Of a stretch of 64,000 nt of DNA, positions 9,398-18,952 are shown one piece after another (positions within the stretch are counted from its first letter, which is position 1; the number at the start of each line of letters is the position of its first letter). Origin of the DNA: JAFGAS01 sp963809875 (GTDB taxonomy: Bacteria > Desulfobacterota > Zymogenia > Zymogenales > Zymogenaceae); assembly GCA_963809875.1 (NCBI GenBank), contig CAWELC010000005.1, positions 1 to 64,000 of the forward strand, given 5' to 3'. Made by a program: the position numbers and the translations under genes. Below the pieces are notes generated by a model. It saw only the letters and a program-made list of their open reading frames with translations. It made no database searches and had not been told where the DNA came from.

Positions 9398-9598
9398 GAC
9401 GGTCGCACGGCCTTCTCGTAGACGCGAACGCCATAGACCTTCTCGTATGCCCGGCAATAGGGACAGAACAAGCGCTCAATCTTCATGAGCTGGTACCATC
9501 ATGCCGCTGCCTTTCTTTCTTCCCTTTGTGCAGCCCGGGCATTCATCTCGGCAGAAGGCGGCGTTCTTGAGGGTCTTTTCGTCGAATTTCTTCTTCAT
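9394..9598 (-). CDS. Small Cys-rich (zinc-ribbon-like) protein, one frame change
   Basis: A short gene of about 67 codons, visible once one extra base near 9485 is allowed. It begins MKKKFDEKTLKNAAFC and has a first Cys group C-x3-C-x2-C (residues 16, 20, 23) followed by a basic stretch GRKKG. After the frame change WYQLMKIERLFCPYC gives a second CPYC pair. The pattern of two knuckles around a basic linker suggests a treble-clef or ribbon metal site. Its TGA overlaps the ATG of the alpha/beta hydrolase. No family is recognised; function unknown. Confidence 0.5.
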
Positions 9599-10180
9599 CG
9601 CAGCGATCCCTTAAAAAATTTCGGCAATCCTATCATAATCCGGCGGAATTTTCAACAGCAAAAAAGGAATTCCCGATAGGGTCGAACGAGCCGACACCCC
9701 GGCCCTGACCGTTATTCAGCGGGCTGTAAATGTTACAGGGGCGACAGGAGCGACAGGGCGAGAAGCGGTGATTGAGTTGGCAAGATAAGGGAAACCCCCA
9801 TCGTTTTCGGGCTCGGTCTCGTGAGATCAGGGCAGGTCAGATGTGAGACTTTTACTGTTCCGTTTCCAACTGTACCGATGGGGGTGAGGGTTCTTTATCT
9901 TTTGATCGTAGTATACCAGCTATGAAAAAGCATGTCAAGAAAAAAATGAATGAACCCCCATTCATATAACATTTTTTTCGTCGAATTTGTTTCAATTCGT
10001 TATCTGTCTGAAGAATAGGGGTCCCCGAAACTCCCGGAGAGTTCCCAGGATTCGTTTGCCATCCCCCCACCGAGACGCGGCAGCGTGGCTTCGCCCGGTA
10101 GAGACCGGACCTCGACGTTGGGCCGTACGGTTCCTCGCAAACAATGACACTGAGAACCGCTTTTGTATTTTCCATTCACT
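9599..10180. other. Intergenic stretch without a supported gene
   Basis: Almost 600 bases between the small Cys protein and the tetR promoter. Open frames of up to 107 codons exist on the minus strand, but they show no conserved motif and no ribosome site. A GCGACAGG direct repeat lies near 9736-9757. CCCCATCG near 9796 and CGATGGGG near 9875 can pair over about 75 bases. Nothing else is evident. Confidence 0.4.
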
Positions 10181-10187
10181 ATTTTGC

Positions 10188-10240
10188 TTGACGACCGTCA
10201 TGCGTTTAAGATAGAATAGACAAATTGTTGTAAATGTCTA
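10188..10240 (+). promoter_or_regulatory. Promoter and candidate TetR operator
   Basis: TTGACG at 10188-10193, an 18-base spacer and TAGAAT at 10212-10217 form a good sigma-70 promoter. Directly on the start region lies an inverted repeat TAGACA-N12-TGTCTA (10217-10240), placed where a repressor would block transcription. A direct repeat CACAAATATC follows at about 10249 and 10264. The next gene is a TetR repressor followed by efflux genes, so autorepression is the natural reading. Confidence 0.5.
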
Positions 10241-10282
10241 ATTATTTACACAAATATCCTCTTCACAAATATCGGGCTACCG

Positions 10283-10888
10283 ATGAGGGACAGCACAAAA
10301 AGTAAGATCCTCGATGTTTCTACACGTCTGTTCGGCATTCAGGGACTGGAAAGGACGCGGGTTGAGGACATCGTCGCGGAAGCCGGGATATCGAGGGCAA
10401 CGTTCTACAATTATTTCCATAGCAAGGATGAAATCTTCTTTTGCCTGATCGAAATCGAGATCGATAAAATTCAGACGCACGTTGAGGAAGCGCTCCAGGG
10501 CGAAACGGATCCCCACCGGAAGATCAGGACGTACCTGCTCAATATGATCCTGGGCGTTCGGGAAATGGTCCGGCTTCTGAATGCACGGCACGATGAGATT
10601 GAGTCCCTCCCTCCCGTTCCGAGAAAACTGATCGAATCGAGCATTCGAAGAAGTATCAATACTATTATAGAGATTCTCGAATATGGGGTGCGGACCGGCG
10701 CCTTTTCCGTGTCCAACACCGAGGTGACTGCCCACGTCATACTGAGCGCCCTGGACATCTATATTAATCCATTCAAGCTGGGCGGCATCGAACAGGAATC
10801 CGTCGAGGACAACGTCGATTGTCTCCTGTCGGTGCTCTGTTTCGGCTTTTCGAAAAGATCTCCCGGCGATTCGGGAGCGACGCGGTAA
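10283..10888 (+). CDS. TetR-family regulator of the efflux operon
   Basis: 201 residues. The N-terminal helix-turn-helix spans about residues 5-55, with VEDIVAEAGISRATFYNYFHSKDEI matching the TetR recognition helix and its following Tyr-Phe. The C-terminal helical half is a ligand and dimer domain of unknown specificity. It sits about 100 bp ahead of an RND adaptor and pump in the same direction, the common arrangement of a repressor that senses pump substrates. An inverted repeat overlapping the promoter is its likely operator. The frame is intact. Confidence 0.85.
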   Translation: MRDSTKSKILDVSTRLFGIQGLERTRVEDIVAEAGISRATFYNYFHSKDEIFFCLIEIEIDKIQTHVEEALQGETDPHRKIRTYLLNMILGVREMVRLLNARHDEIESLPPVPRKLIESSIRRSINTIIEILEYGVRTGAFSVSNTEVTAHVILSALDIYINPFKLGGIEQESVEDNVDCLLSVLCFGFSKRSPGDSGATR

Positions 10889-10992
10889 GACGAGGGGCCG
10901 ATTCGGATTCGGTAAAACCCCCAATAGACATGGATTGAAGAACGGTGCATGGATAGAGTGAGAGAAATTTTCCGATTCGTGGAGATAAAGAA

Positions 10993-12089
10993 ATGAAGAT
11001 CCCGTGGCGTTTCACGCGAAAGCAGACCATTATAGGCGCGTGTGTTCTTGTGGTGGTCGTCTTTTTCGCGGTGAGGATATACGGCTATATCGTCAAGGAG
11101 CCGGCCCTCTCCCTGGAGGAGATCTATAAGACCGAGGGTATCCCGGTGGAAGCGGCCGACGTCTCCCGCGGTCAGCTGGATATCTGGAAGACCTTTTCGG
11201 GAGAGCTGAAGGGGATCATGCAGGCCGAGCTCACGTCGCACCTGAGCACGAGCGTCGTGAAGGTCTTTCATTCGGTGGGCGATGTCGTTAAAGAAGGGGA
11301 TATCATCATGAAGATAGACCCCGACGACCCCACGAGCATGACGGTTAAGTACCGTGAGGACGAACAACTCTATCTCCAGGCGCTGCGAAGCTACGAGCGG
11401 ATGAAGATCCTCTACGAGGCGGGGGCCGTCTCAAAACAGGATTTCGAGAACGCCAGGACATCGTATGACATTGCGCAGTCCAACTATACCTCGTCCAAGG
11501 AGTCGGTCGAGATCCCGGCACCGTTTACCGGTACACTTACCGATATCACCGTTCAAGGAGGGAGACCGTATCAGTAACGGAATGACGCTGGCGACGGTGG
11601 CCGTTACGGACAAGATGCGGGTCGACCTGAACCTCAGCTCGGATAAGGCAGAGACAATCAAGAAAGGCCAACCCGCTAAAATCATCGTTCCTCTCAGAAC
11701 GGGGGATATCACCGTTCTGGGCCAGGTGGAGTCCGTGGCGCTGTCGGCCGATCCCACGACCGGTCTTTTCGCCGTCCGGGTGGTCTTTGACAATCCGAAC
11801 GACGTGCTCGTACCCGGGAACGTCACGCGCGTCCAGATCCTCGTCTACTCGGTTCCCGACTCTCTGATCATCCCCAAGCCCGCCGTCGTATCAGAGGCGG
11901 ACAAGCGCTATGTCTTTGTCGTGGATAAAAAGAATATCGCCGAAAAACGGATGATCACCGTGGGCTGGGAAGGAGACGAAGACGTCGAGGTGATCGCGGG
12001 GATCAACGTGGGCGATCGGGTCGTCACCAAGGGACAGAACAAGCTGACCGACGGACGCGCTCGTCAAGGTCGGAGGCCCGGGGAAATAG
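10993..12089 (+). CDS. RND efflux periplasmic adaptor (HlyD/AcrA type), two frame changes
   Basis: Membrane fusion protein linking an inner-membrane RND pump to an outer-membrane channel. A single N-terminal membrane segment (TIIGACVLVVVVFFAVRIYGY) is followed by the lipoyl/barrel-sandwich half (VVKVFHSVGDVVKEGDIIMKID), an alpha-hairpin, and the beta-barrel and membrane-proximal domains (ITVGWEGDEDVEVIAGINVGDRVV). The frame breaks near 11570, where EGDRISNGMTLATV continues in another frame, and again near 12053, where the natural end ALVKVGG runs to a TAG at 12087-12089. Corrected length is about 365 residues, normal for the family. The RND gene starts 2 bp later. Confidence 0.88.
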
Positions 12090-12090
12090 C

Positions 12091-15000
12091 ATGAAGTTTA
12101 TAGAGATTTTTATAAAGCGTCCGGTCCTCACGGTCATGATGATCTCGGTCTTCGTCGTGGTGGGCTTCTTTTCCTTTTCCCGGCTCACCATCGACCTTTT
12201 CCCGAAGATCGATATCCCGGTGGTCACCATAACGACGATCTATGAGGGGGCCGGGCCCAAGGAGGTGGAAAGCCAGGTGACCGAAAAGATCGAGGATGAG
12301 GTCACCACTGTCAGCAACGTCAAGACGATCAGCTCCACCTCGATGGAAAACGTCTCGATCATTACGGTCGAGTTCGTCGTGGGGACCAATGTCGATAACG
12401 CATCGATTGAGGTTAAGGATAAGGTGGACGCCATCCTCAACACGCTGCCCCACGGATGTCGAGCGTCCCACGGTCGTCAAGTTTGACATCAACGCGCTTC
12501 CGGTCATGAACCTTTCGCTTTCGGCCGATCGGCCGCTCAACGAGGTCTACGATATAGCCGATAACCAGGTCAGGGACCGGCTCAACCGTATCGACGGCCT
12601 GGCGTCCGTGGAGATCGTCGGAGGGCTCGAGCGAGAGATCCAGGTGAACGTCAGCAAGGAGGCCTTGGTCCGCTACGGCCTGTCGATCACCGATGTGGCG
12701 GCTGTGATCGGCGCCGAGAACAGAAACGTCCCCGTCGGGCGCCTGACCCGGACCGAGGGGGAATATACCCTCCGGGTCCAGGGCGAGTTCAGCTCCCTTA
12801 CGGAGCTTGCGGCAACGACCATCGCCACGCCGAACGGGGGGTACGGTGACGATCGGGGATATCGCCCGATCATCGAGGACTCCTTCAAGGAACGGCGGGA
12901 GTCGGCCACTTTCAACGGCAAGCCCGTCGGTGGGCATCATCATTTACAAGCGTTCCGACGCCAATACGGTCAACGTCGCCACGGGGTCTTCAAGGCGATC
13001 GGCGATCTCAAGAAGACGCTGCCCCCCGGATACGAGATCGGGATCGCGCGGGACGGCTCGGCCTTTATCGTGCGCTCGGTCAATGACGTCATCAGCAACA
13101 TCATCCTGGGCATCCTCATCACCGCCTTCTTCCTCTATATCTTCCTGCACGATTTTCGGTTCACCATCATCGCGTCCTTGACGATCCCCGCGTCGATCAT
13201 CGCCACGTTTATCCTCATCTATGCGGCGGGTTTTACCCTCAACGTCCTGACCCTCATGGCGCTGGGCATCTCCATCGGGACGCTGGTGACCAACTCGCTC
13301 CTTGTGCTGGAGAATATCGACCGACACATCGCGCTGGGCGAGGTGCCGGAGATCGCCGCCGTAAAAGGCGCCTCGGAGATCGCGCTGGCGGTAACGGCCT
13401 CGGCGCTGACCAACATCGTGGTCTTTACCCCCATCGCCTATATGAGCGGGATCGTGGGCCAGTTCTTCAAGCAGTTCGGTCTGACGGTCGTCTTCGCGAC
13501 GCTTATCTCACTTGTTCATCTCGTTCACGCTGACGCCGATGCTTGCCGCAAAGTTCCTGGGTCCCCGCAGGAAACAGGGTGAGGGGAGACTTGGCCGGAT
13601 GAAATACGTCGTGCGCGCCCGGAAAATGATCGCCGTTTTTTTTGAGCGCTGGGATGTCTACTTCGAAAAAGTCTCCGCCGCCTATAAGAGAGGACTACTC
13701 TGGTGTCTCGGAAATCGGATAAAAGTCCTGGCCGCAACCGGCGTGCTTTTCCTGCTTTCGTTTGTCCTCCTCTCCCTGGTAGGAGGGGAGTTTACGCCGT
13801 ACAGCGACCAGGGATACATAAGCGTTGACGTTACCATGCCCTCCCAGGCAACGCTCGACGATACCGAGCGGGTCATGGAGGAGATCGCACGGATCGCCCG
13901 GGCCCACCCGGAGGTCGTCACCCTGTCAACGACGGTCGGGGGTCAGAACAAGGGGATCAATGAGGGGGAACTTATCATCCAGCTGGTCCCCCTGGCCGAC
14001 CGGGACATGATAACCAGCAATTTCGTGAACGTACTGAGGCCGGAGCTTGCCGGGATTCCCGGGGCCGACATCGTTATCATGGAGACGTCCAGCGGGCCGT
14101 CGGCCAGCGCCGACGTCATCGTTGAGGTGACCGGTCCCGACCTTTCGGAGATCAGGAAGCTCTCCGGGGAGATGAGGACTTTTATGGCGGGGACCCAGGG
14201 GCTCGTGGACGTATCCACCTCAGAGAAGGCCCCGAAGCCGGAGATCCGCTTCGTACCCGACCGTTACCTTATTTCGTCCCTGGGGATCAACACGGCGGCC
14301 GTCTATTCGGCACTCAGGACCTCGTTCGAGGGAGACGTCCCCTCCGTTTTCCGGGATAAGGGAAAGGAGTACGATATCCGCGTCAGACTTGTCGACGTGG
14401 ACCGGAGCGACGAGGACTCGTTTTCGGAAGTTATGATTGGAACCCCCAAGGGAGTGGTTCCGGTTGCCCGGCTTGGGGAGGTGATCGGCGGAGCGGGAGA
14501 ATCGGAGATACTGCGAAAGAACCGTCAGAATCTTATAAACGTCACCGCCAACATCGGGACCGGTATCCTGAGCCAATACGAGAACCTGGTCACCTCCAAG
14601 AAGAATAAGATGGATATCCCGGAAGGATATTCCATCAACCTGGGCGGAAGCAGCGAGAACAAGGCCGAGTCGTTTGCGTCGCTTTTCCAGGCACTCTTTA
14701 TGGCAATCATTCTCACCTACATCGTCCTGGCGGCCATGCTTGAATCGTTCATCCACCCGTTTACTATCATGCTGACGCTGCCGCTCGGGCTCATCGGCGT
14801 GTCCGTCGCACTCTTTTTCGGCGGCCAGACCGTCAACATGATGTCCCTCATGGCGATTGTCATGCTGGTCGGTATAGTCGTCAATAACGCCATCCTGATA
14901 CTTGATTATACAAACCAGCTCCGGGACGAGGGGATGGTTCGCCGCGACGCGCTGGTTCAGGCCTGTTACGTCCGATTTCGGCCGATCGTCATGATGAACC

Positions 15001-15191
15001 TGGCTATCGCGCTGGCGATCGTTCCGCAGGTAATGGGAAACGCCGAATCAGGCTTCCAGAAGTCGATGGGCGTGGCGACCATCGGTGGCATCCTGATCTC
15101 GACGATTTTCACCATCTTCCTGATCCCGGTGATCTACGAATACATGGATAGATTTACCAAGCAGGGAAAGCTGGAGGCTAAACAAGGATAA
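12091..15191 (+). CDS. RND efflux pump (AcrB/HAE-1 type), several frame changes
   Basis: Proton-driven inner-membrane exporter. Total span equals about 1033 codons, the normal size. The start FIKRPVLTVMMIS is the standard first helix. The second half (13512-15191) is clean, with large periplasmic loop and terminal helices including MLVGIVVNNAILILDY. The first half changes frame near 12450, 12840, 12865, 12925, 12990 and 13510. In each case the conserved protein picks up in the next frame, for example DVERPTVVKFD after an extra C at 12448, and SVGIIIYKRSDANTVNV between 12925 and 12990. Such restoring shifts argue for indel errors rather than decay. Substrates are unknown; no outer-membrane channel gene is adjacent. 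Confidence 0.88.
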
Positions 15192-15265
15192 CCCGTGAGA
15201 CAAGGTCCACAGCGGACTAACGATAATCCGTTTCCAATACAGGATATAACTTTGGGGAGGTTGAA

Positions 15266-15550
15266 ATGCTGTCTAAAATCCCTATCGAGCTGAGCAAGAT
15301 AACCACGGAGAACCGCGACAGTGAGATCCTTCGGGCGGGAATTATCGCCGAGCTTGACGCGATAAATCTCTACGAGCAGATGGCGGCGCTGGCGGTCAGC
15401 AAAGATATCAAGCGGGTCCTCCTGGACGTCGCCAAAGAAGAAAAGGAGCACGTCGGCGAATTTCTCGCCCTCCTGCTTCGGACGGATAAGGAACAGGAAA
15501 AAGAGCTGGAAGAGGGCAGGGAAGAGGTAAAGGAGCTCCTCGGCCGGTAA
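15266..15550 (+). CDS. Encapsulated-ferritin-like protein (EncFtn family)
   Basis: 94-residue two-helix ferritin-like protein. The iron-site pattern is clear: IIAELDAINLYEQMA supplies Glu and Tyr ligands, and VAKEEKEHVGEFLALLL gives the E-x2-H pair. This matches the half-ferritins that form annular oligomers inside encapsulin shells; the N-terminal domain of the Pyrococcus encapsulin precursor has almost the same helix motif. The C-terminus ends in a charged GREEVKELLGR and has no obvious shell-targeting tail. Start ATG follows GGGGAGG. No encapsulin shell gene lies within 15 kb either side, so it may act alone or with a shell encoded elsewhere. The link to the RND genes is only positional. 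Confidence 0.75.
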   Translation: MLSKIPIELSKITTENRDSEILRAGIIAELDAINLYEQMAALAVSKDIKRVLLDVAKEEKEHVGEFLALLLRTDKEQEKELEEGREEVKELLGR

Positions 15551-15643
15551 TCATCTCCTCAACAATTCACTTGATTCGTTATCGGCGGCAAGTACGGCGC
15601 TCTATCGACTGCCCCGACAAGGGGCCGGGCGGGGAACGAGAAA

Positions 15644-15668
15644 GGGCCGGGATATTTCCTCCCGGCCC
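15644..15668 (-). terminator. Terminator of the 5'-nucleotidase gene
   Basis: Nine-base perfect stem GGGCCGGGA / TCCCGGCCC with a 7-base loop. On the minus strand it is followed by TTTCTCG. It lies just after the nucleotidase stop. Confidence 0.6.
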
Positions 15669-15686
15669 CAATTACCTTCATCTGAT

Positions 15687-17372
15687 CTATTTGCCTTGTT
15701 CCTGCGCTCCCTCGATAACGATCCTGCCTTCCGTAACCGGCTTGACAGGGCTGTTGGCCTTGATATAGGCCAGCAGCGCGTCGACGATATCCACGGTCGT
15801 GTCCTTCTTTTGGGCCTTCAGGAAGGGGTAGTAGCCGTCCCCTCCGGCGGCGGTCCAGGAGGTCACGAGCACGGTATACTCCTTGGCCGGATCCACCTTC
15901 ACCCAGCTTCCCCGTTCCTTGACCATGACGTCTCTCACCCGCTCGCCGGGGAAAATGATGCTCTTGAGATTTCTCCCGTCGTACTCTCCGCAAAACGGCC
16001 GGCCCGAAAGATCTATGACGAACCTGAGCCCGCTTACCTGCAGGAAACCGCCCTCGGCCACCCGCTCGCCGTCACTGCAGCCGTCGTCTTTCACCCGGAT
16101 AGCCGATGCGCTTAACTCCAGGACTGTTAATAGCTCTTTTCCGGTCAGCGTGACCTCGTAAATCGTACTGGAAAACGGGTGGATCTCCATGAGCTCCCCG
16201 TAAGTGACGGGGCCCTTCCCGTACACCCGGTTGCCGCGAACGGTGCCGCCGTTGATCATGGCGATCGGGTCGGCGGTCCCTTTCCTGGCAAACCAGTCGA
16301 CCCACGCGTCGGTGACGAGGTTGCCGAGGTTGGACTCTTTTCCCCTCACGTCGTCATTGAGGGCGTCCAGGTCGACGAGGGTCTTTCCGACGGGCTCATT
16401 CATGCTCCGGTCGAGTTTCTCCTGATAGGGTGTGAGATAGGCCGCGATCGCGGGGTCTGTGCCCGCCGTCTCGTCCAGCAACACCGCCTTCCACTCGGAC
16501 GCCGTGATCCTGCCCCCTGCAACGTCAAACGTGAGGATTCCCGCTTCCTTCCCGTTGACCCCCGCCTGGACGACGATCGTCTTCCAGCCGCCCGGGCCCT
16601 CGACGGTTTCATATGTGGTGTCGTGGCTGTGGCCGCCGACGATGATATCAATGCCCGCGACCTCGCGGGCCGTTATCTCGTCGAGGTCCTTACCGTCGTG
16701 CGTGAGCGCCACGACAAGATCGGCGCCTTTTTCCCTGAGGGTCCTCACCATCTCAATGGAGACGGAGGTCAGGTCGCCGTCAACGACCACGTCGTTGCCC
16801 ACCGAGGAGACGCGGGGAAGGTCCGGCGTCATGAGACCGAAGAAGCCGATCTTTATCCCGGCGACCTCCTTGATGAAATAAGGTGATATAAGGGCGGCCA
16901 GCTCCGGGTCGGCGGTGGTGATGTTTGAGCAGACGATGGGAAAATCGGCCTTTCGCAGCGCCTTCGTACAGGCGGCCACCCCCAGGTCAAAGTCGTGGTT
17001 GCCCAGGGTGATCACGTCATAGCCGGCCATATTCATAGAGGTGATCTCCGGCACGCCTTCAAAAGTCCTGAAGAAGAAGCCTCCGAGGTTGTCGCCGCCG
17101 GTGACCAGAAGGGTCCCGTCGGTGTTCTTCCTGGTGCGCTCGGCCACCGCGGCGATGCGGTCCATCCCCCCGACCATGATAGATACCTTCGCGCCGTCCT
17201 TCGTTATCTGGGTCTCGTACGGGAGAACGGTGCTGTGGAGGTCGGACGTGTCGATAATGGCAAGGTGCTTGGTCGCCTCCGGGGCGGTGGGAACGCCGGC
17301 GCAGGAAAAAAGGAAGAGAGAGAAAACGGCGAGGGCAATACCCAACCGCCATCCATTTTTCTTCACAGACAT
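15687..17372 (-). CDS. 5'-nucleotidase / cyclic phosphodiesterase (UshA family) lipoprotein
   Basis: About 561 residues from the ATG at 17372, chosen because GAGGT lies 5 bases upstream. A lipobox (LFLFSCAG) marks export and lipid anchoring, so it acts in the periplasm or on the envelope. The metallophosphoesterase domain shows DTSDLHS, GGDN, TLGNHDFDLG, LTHDG and VGGHSHD, the full two-metal set. The C-terminal 5'-nucleotidase domain has ESNLGNLVTDAW and INGGTVRG. Such enzymes strip phosphate from extracellular nucleotides for salvage. Single gene flanked by a terminator. The frame is intact. Confidence 0.92.
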   Translation of the reverse strand: MSVKKNGWRLGIALAVFSLFLFSCAGVPTAPEATKHLAIIDTSDLHSTVLPYETQITKDGAKVSIMVGGMDRIAAVAERTRKNTDGTLLVTGGDNLGGFFFRTFEGVPEITSMNMAGYDVITLGNHDFDLGVAACTKALRKADFPIVCSNITTADPELAALISPYFIKEVAGIKIGFFGLMTPDLPRVSSVGNDVVVDGDLTSVSIEMVRTLREKGADLVVALTHDGKDLDEITAREVAGIDIIVGGHSHDTTYETVEGPGGWKTIVVQAGVNGKEAGILTFDVAGGRITASEWKAVLLDETAGTDPAIAAYLTPYQEKLDRSMNEPVGKTLVDLDALNDDVRGKESNLGNLVTDAWVDWFARKGTADPIAMINGGTVRGNRVYGKGPVTYGELMEIHPFSSTIYEVTLTGKELLTVLELSASAIRVKDDGCSDGERVAEGGFLQVSGLRFVIDLSGRPFCGEYDGRNLKSIIFPGERVRDVMVKERGSWVKVDPAKEYTVLVTSWTAAGGDGYYPFLKAQKKDTTVDIVDALLAYIKANSPVKPVTEGRIVIEGAQEQGK

Positions 17373-17511
17373 AGAGTACCTCACTTAAAACTGTTAGCTG
17401 GTTTCATTAACTCTGCGGCCGAAAAATCCCCGGACGCGGTTCGTCGAGGTCTGAGGATGATCCACTCGGGGCGCGCGATCGCCCGGTGCCGGGCGACCGG
17501 ATGGCCGCCTC

Positions 17512-18237
17512 CTATCTATTTTCCATTATTTCCAGCAGGGCCGCGGCGTCTTGAGCCGCGAAGCCCGACTCATCGTTATTGAAGTAAAAGAATACGTCCT
17601 TACCCTGTTTTTCCCAGGAGACGATAAGGCCGGCCCACTCCTCGAGGACCTTTCGAGAGTAACTGCCGAGGTATGGGCCGTTCGGGCCGTGCAGCCGCAC
17701 GTATACGAAGTCGGCCGTGACCCATCGCGGGGATATCAGATCGCCGAATTCGAAGATGCAGAAGGCGACACCGCGGCCCGACAGCATATCCCGGACCCCC
17801 TCGTCGAACCATGTTGGGTCGCGGAACTCCACCGCGTAGCGATGCTCGGGCCCAAGTGCTTCGAGCAAGCCCTGCAGCCGCTCCTCTTTTCGATGGAAGC
17901 TGGGGGGAAGCTGAAAGAGGATGGGGCCGAGCTTTGTCCCCAAGCGCCCCGCGATGTCGATCATGCGGGGAAGGTAGCGTGCGGGGTTGATAAGCCTCTT
18001 CTTGTGGGTGATGTATTGACTTGCCTTAAACGAATAAATAAACTCGTCCGGAGCAGCATCGCGCCAGGCGTCAACGGTCTTCTCGGAGGGGAGCCGGTAG
18101 AACGAGTTATTGATCTCGACCGTCCTGAATCTGGCACAATAGTATTCAAAGAGCTGCTTGCCGGACATCTCCTGCGGGTAGAAGTGTCCCCGCCAGTGGT
18201 CGTGGCTCCAGCCGGATGTGCCAATATATATCGCCAT
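17512..18237 (-). CDS. DUF72 family protein
   Basis: 241 residues with a TIM-barrel-like DUF72 fold. Hallmarks are IGTSGWSHDHWRG at the N-terminus, FRTVEINNSFYRLPS, FSFK-like YSFKASQYITHKKRL, FQLPPSF and YVRLHGPNGPY, then FYFNNDESG near the end. The family (YecE-like) has no agreed biochemical role; structural likeness to xylose-isomerase-type barrels has suggested nuclease or sugar-phosphate activity. The frame is clean and complete. Confidence 0.9.
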   Translation of the reverse strand: MAIYIGTSGWSHDHWRGHFYPQEMSGKQLFEYYCARFRTVEINNSFYRLPSEKTVDAWRDAAPDEFIYSFKASQYITHKKRLINPARYLPRMIDIAGRLGTKLGPILFQLPPSFHRKEERLQGLLEALGPEHRYAVEFRDPTWFDEGVRDMLSGRGVAFCIFEFGDLISPRWVTADFVYVRLHGPNGPYLGSYSRKVLEEWAGLIVSWEKQGKDVFFYFNNDESGFAAQDAAALLEIMENR

Positions 18238-18347
18238 CCCGGGTTACCTCACCAGCCGTTCAGAACGAGCGTCAAGGCGATTATACCAAAATCTCATGGA
18301 CGTGACCAGTTAATTTGGATACGAGCATCCGACAACGAGTCAGTAAC

Positions 18348-18368
18348 GGGCGGCATATTGAGCCGCCC
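18348..18368. repeat. Dispersed GGGCGGC palindrome
   Basis: GGGCGGC / GCCGCCC arms around a 7-base loop, followed by CCTGCGGG. Same design as the palindrome cluster at 51.4-51.6 kb. It sits in the 270-base gap before the SRPBCC gene. Confidence 0.5.
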
Positions 18369-18507
18369 CTGCGGGTCCCGATGCAGGACCTCTCTATAAC
18401 ACTTAGGGATATGTCCGCACTTTCTCGAAAACCTTTTCCATCCCCTTGACCCCCGCGCGAAAAAGGGGTATCGTAAAACATTATCACAATAGTGGGAGGA
18501 AACGACC

Positions 18508-18903
18508 ATGGCAGACCGCATAGAAGTTTCCGAGGTGTTTCCGGTAAAGCAGAAATCGCTGTACGAGGCGTGGCTGGACAGCGAAAAGCACAGCGCCTTC
18601 ACGGGATCGCCGGCGGTTATCGACCGCCGTGTCGGCGGGACGTTCACCGCGTGGGACGGTTATATCTCCGGCACCACGATTGCGGTCGAGCCCTTCGGCC
18701 GGATCGTGCAGACCTGGCGCACCACGGAGTTTCCCGACGACGCCCCCGACTCGGAAATCGAGGTACTTTTCGACGAGGTCGCCGACGGCACGAAGATCAC
18801 CCTGATTCACACCAACATTCCCGACGGGCAGGGCGAGGCGTACCGGCAGGGATGGATCGATTTTTACTTTACGCCCATGAAGGAATACTTCTCGAAAAAG
18901 TAA
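18508..18903 (+). CDS. SRPBCC (AHSA1-type) domain protein
   Basis: 131 residues forming one START/SRPBCC fold of the activator-of-Hsp90-homologue-1 type. The opening VSEVFPVKQKSLYEAWLDSEKHSAFTG and the central GGTFTAWDGYISGT and RIVQTWR motifs are characteristic, and the end WIDFYFTPMKEYF closes the fold with its long helix. Members bind hydrophobic ligands or act as stress-linked partners; no specific role can be read here. A GGAGG ribosome site precedes the ATG. The next gene begins 49 bp downstream. Confidence 0.85.
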   Translation: MADRIEVSEVFPVKQKSLYEAWLDSEKHSAFTGSPAVIDRRVGGTFTAWDGYISGTTIAVEPFGRIVQTWRTTEFPDDAPDSEIEVLFDEVADGTKITLIHTNIPDGQGEAYRQGWIDFYFTPMKEYFSKK

Positions 18904-18952
18904 TAATAAGCTCATAACTCGTCTTCCCATCACTTACGTCGGAGGTGTCATA

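Noticed and set aside
9852..10175. 107-codon minus-strand frame in the tetR upstream gap
   Set aside because: No motif, no ribosome site and unlikely composition; treated as non-coding.
15266..15550. Encapsulin nanocompartment operon
   Set aside because: Only the cargo-like protein is present; no shell protein fold is seen on either side.
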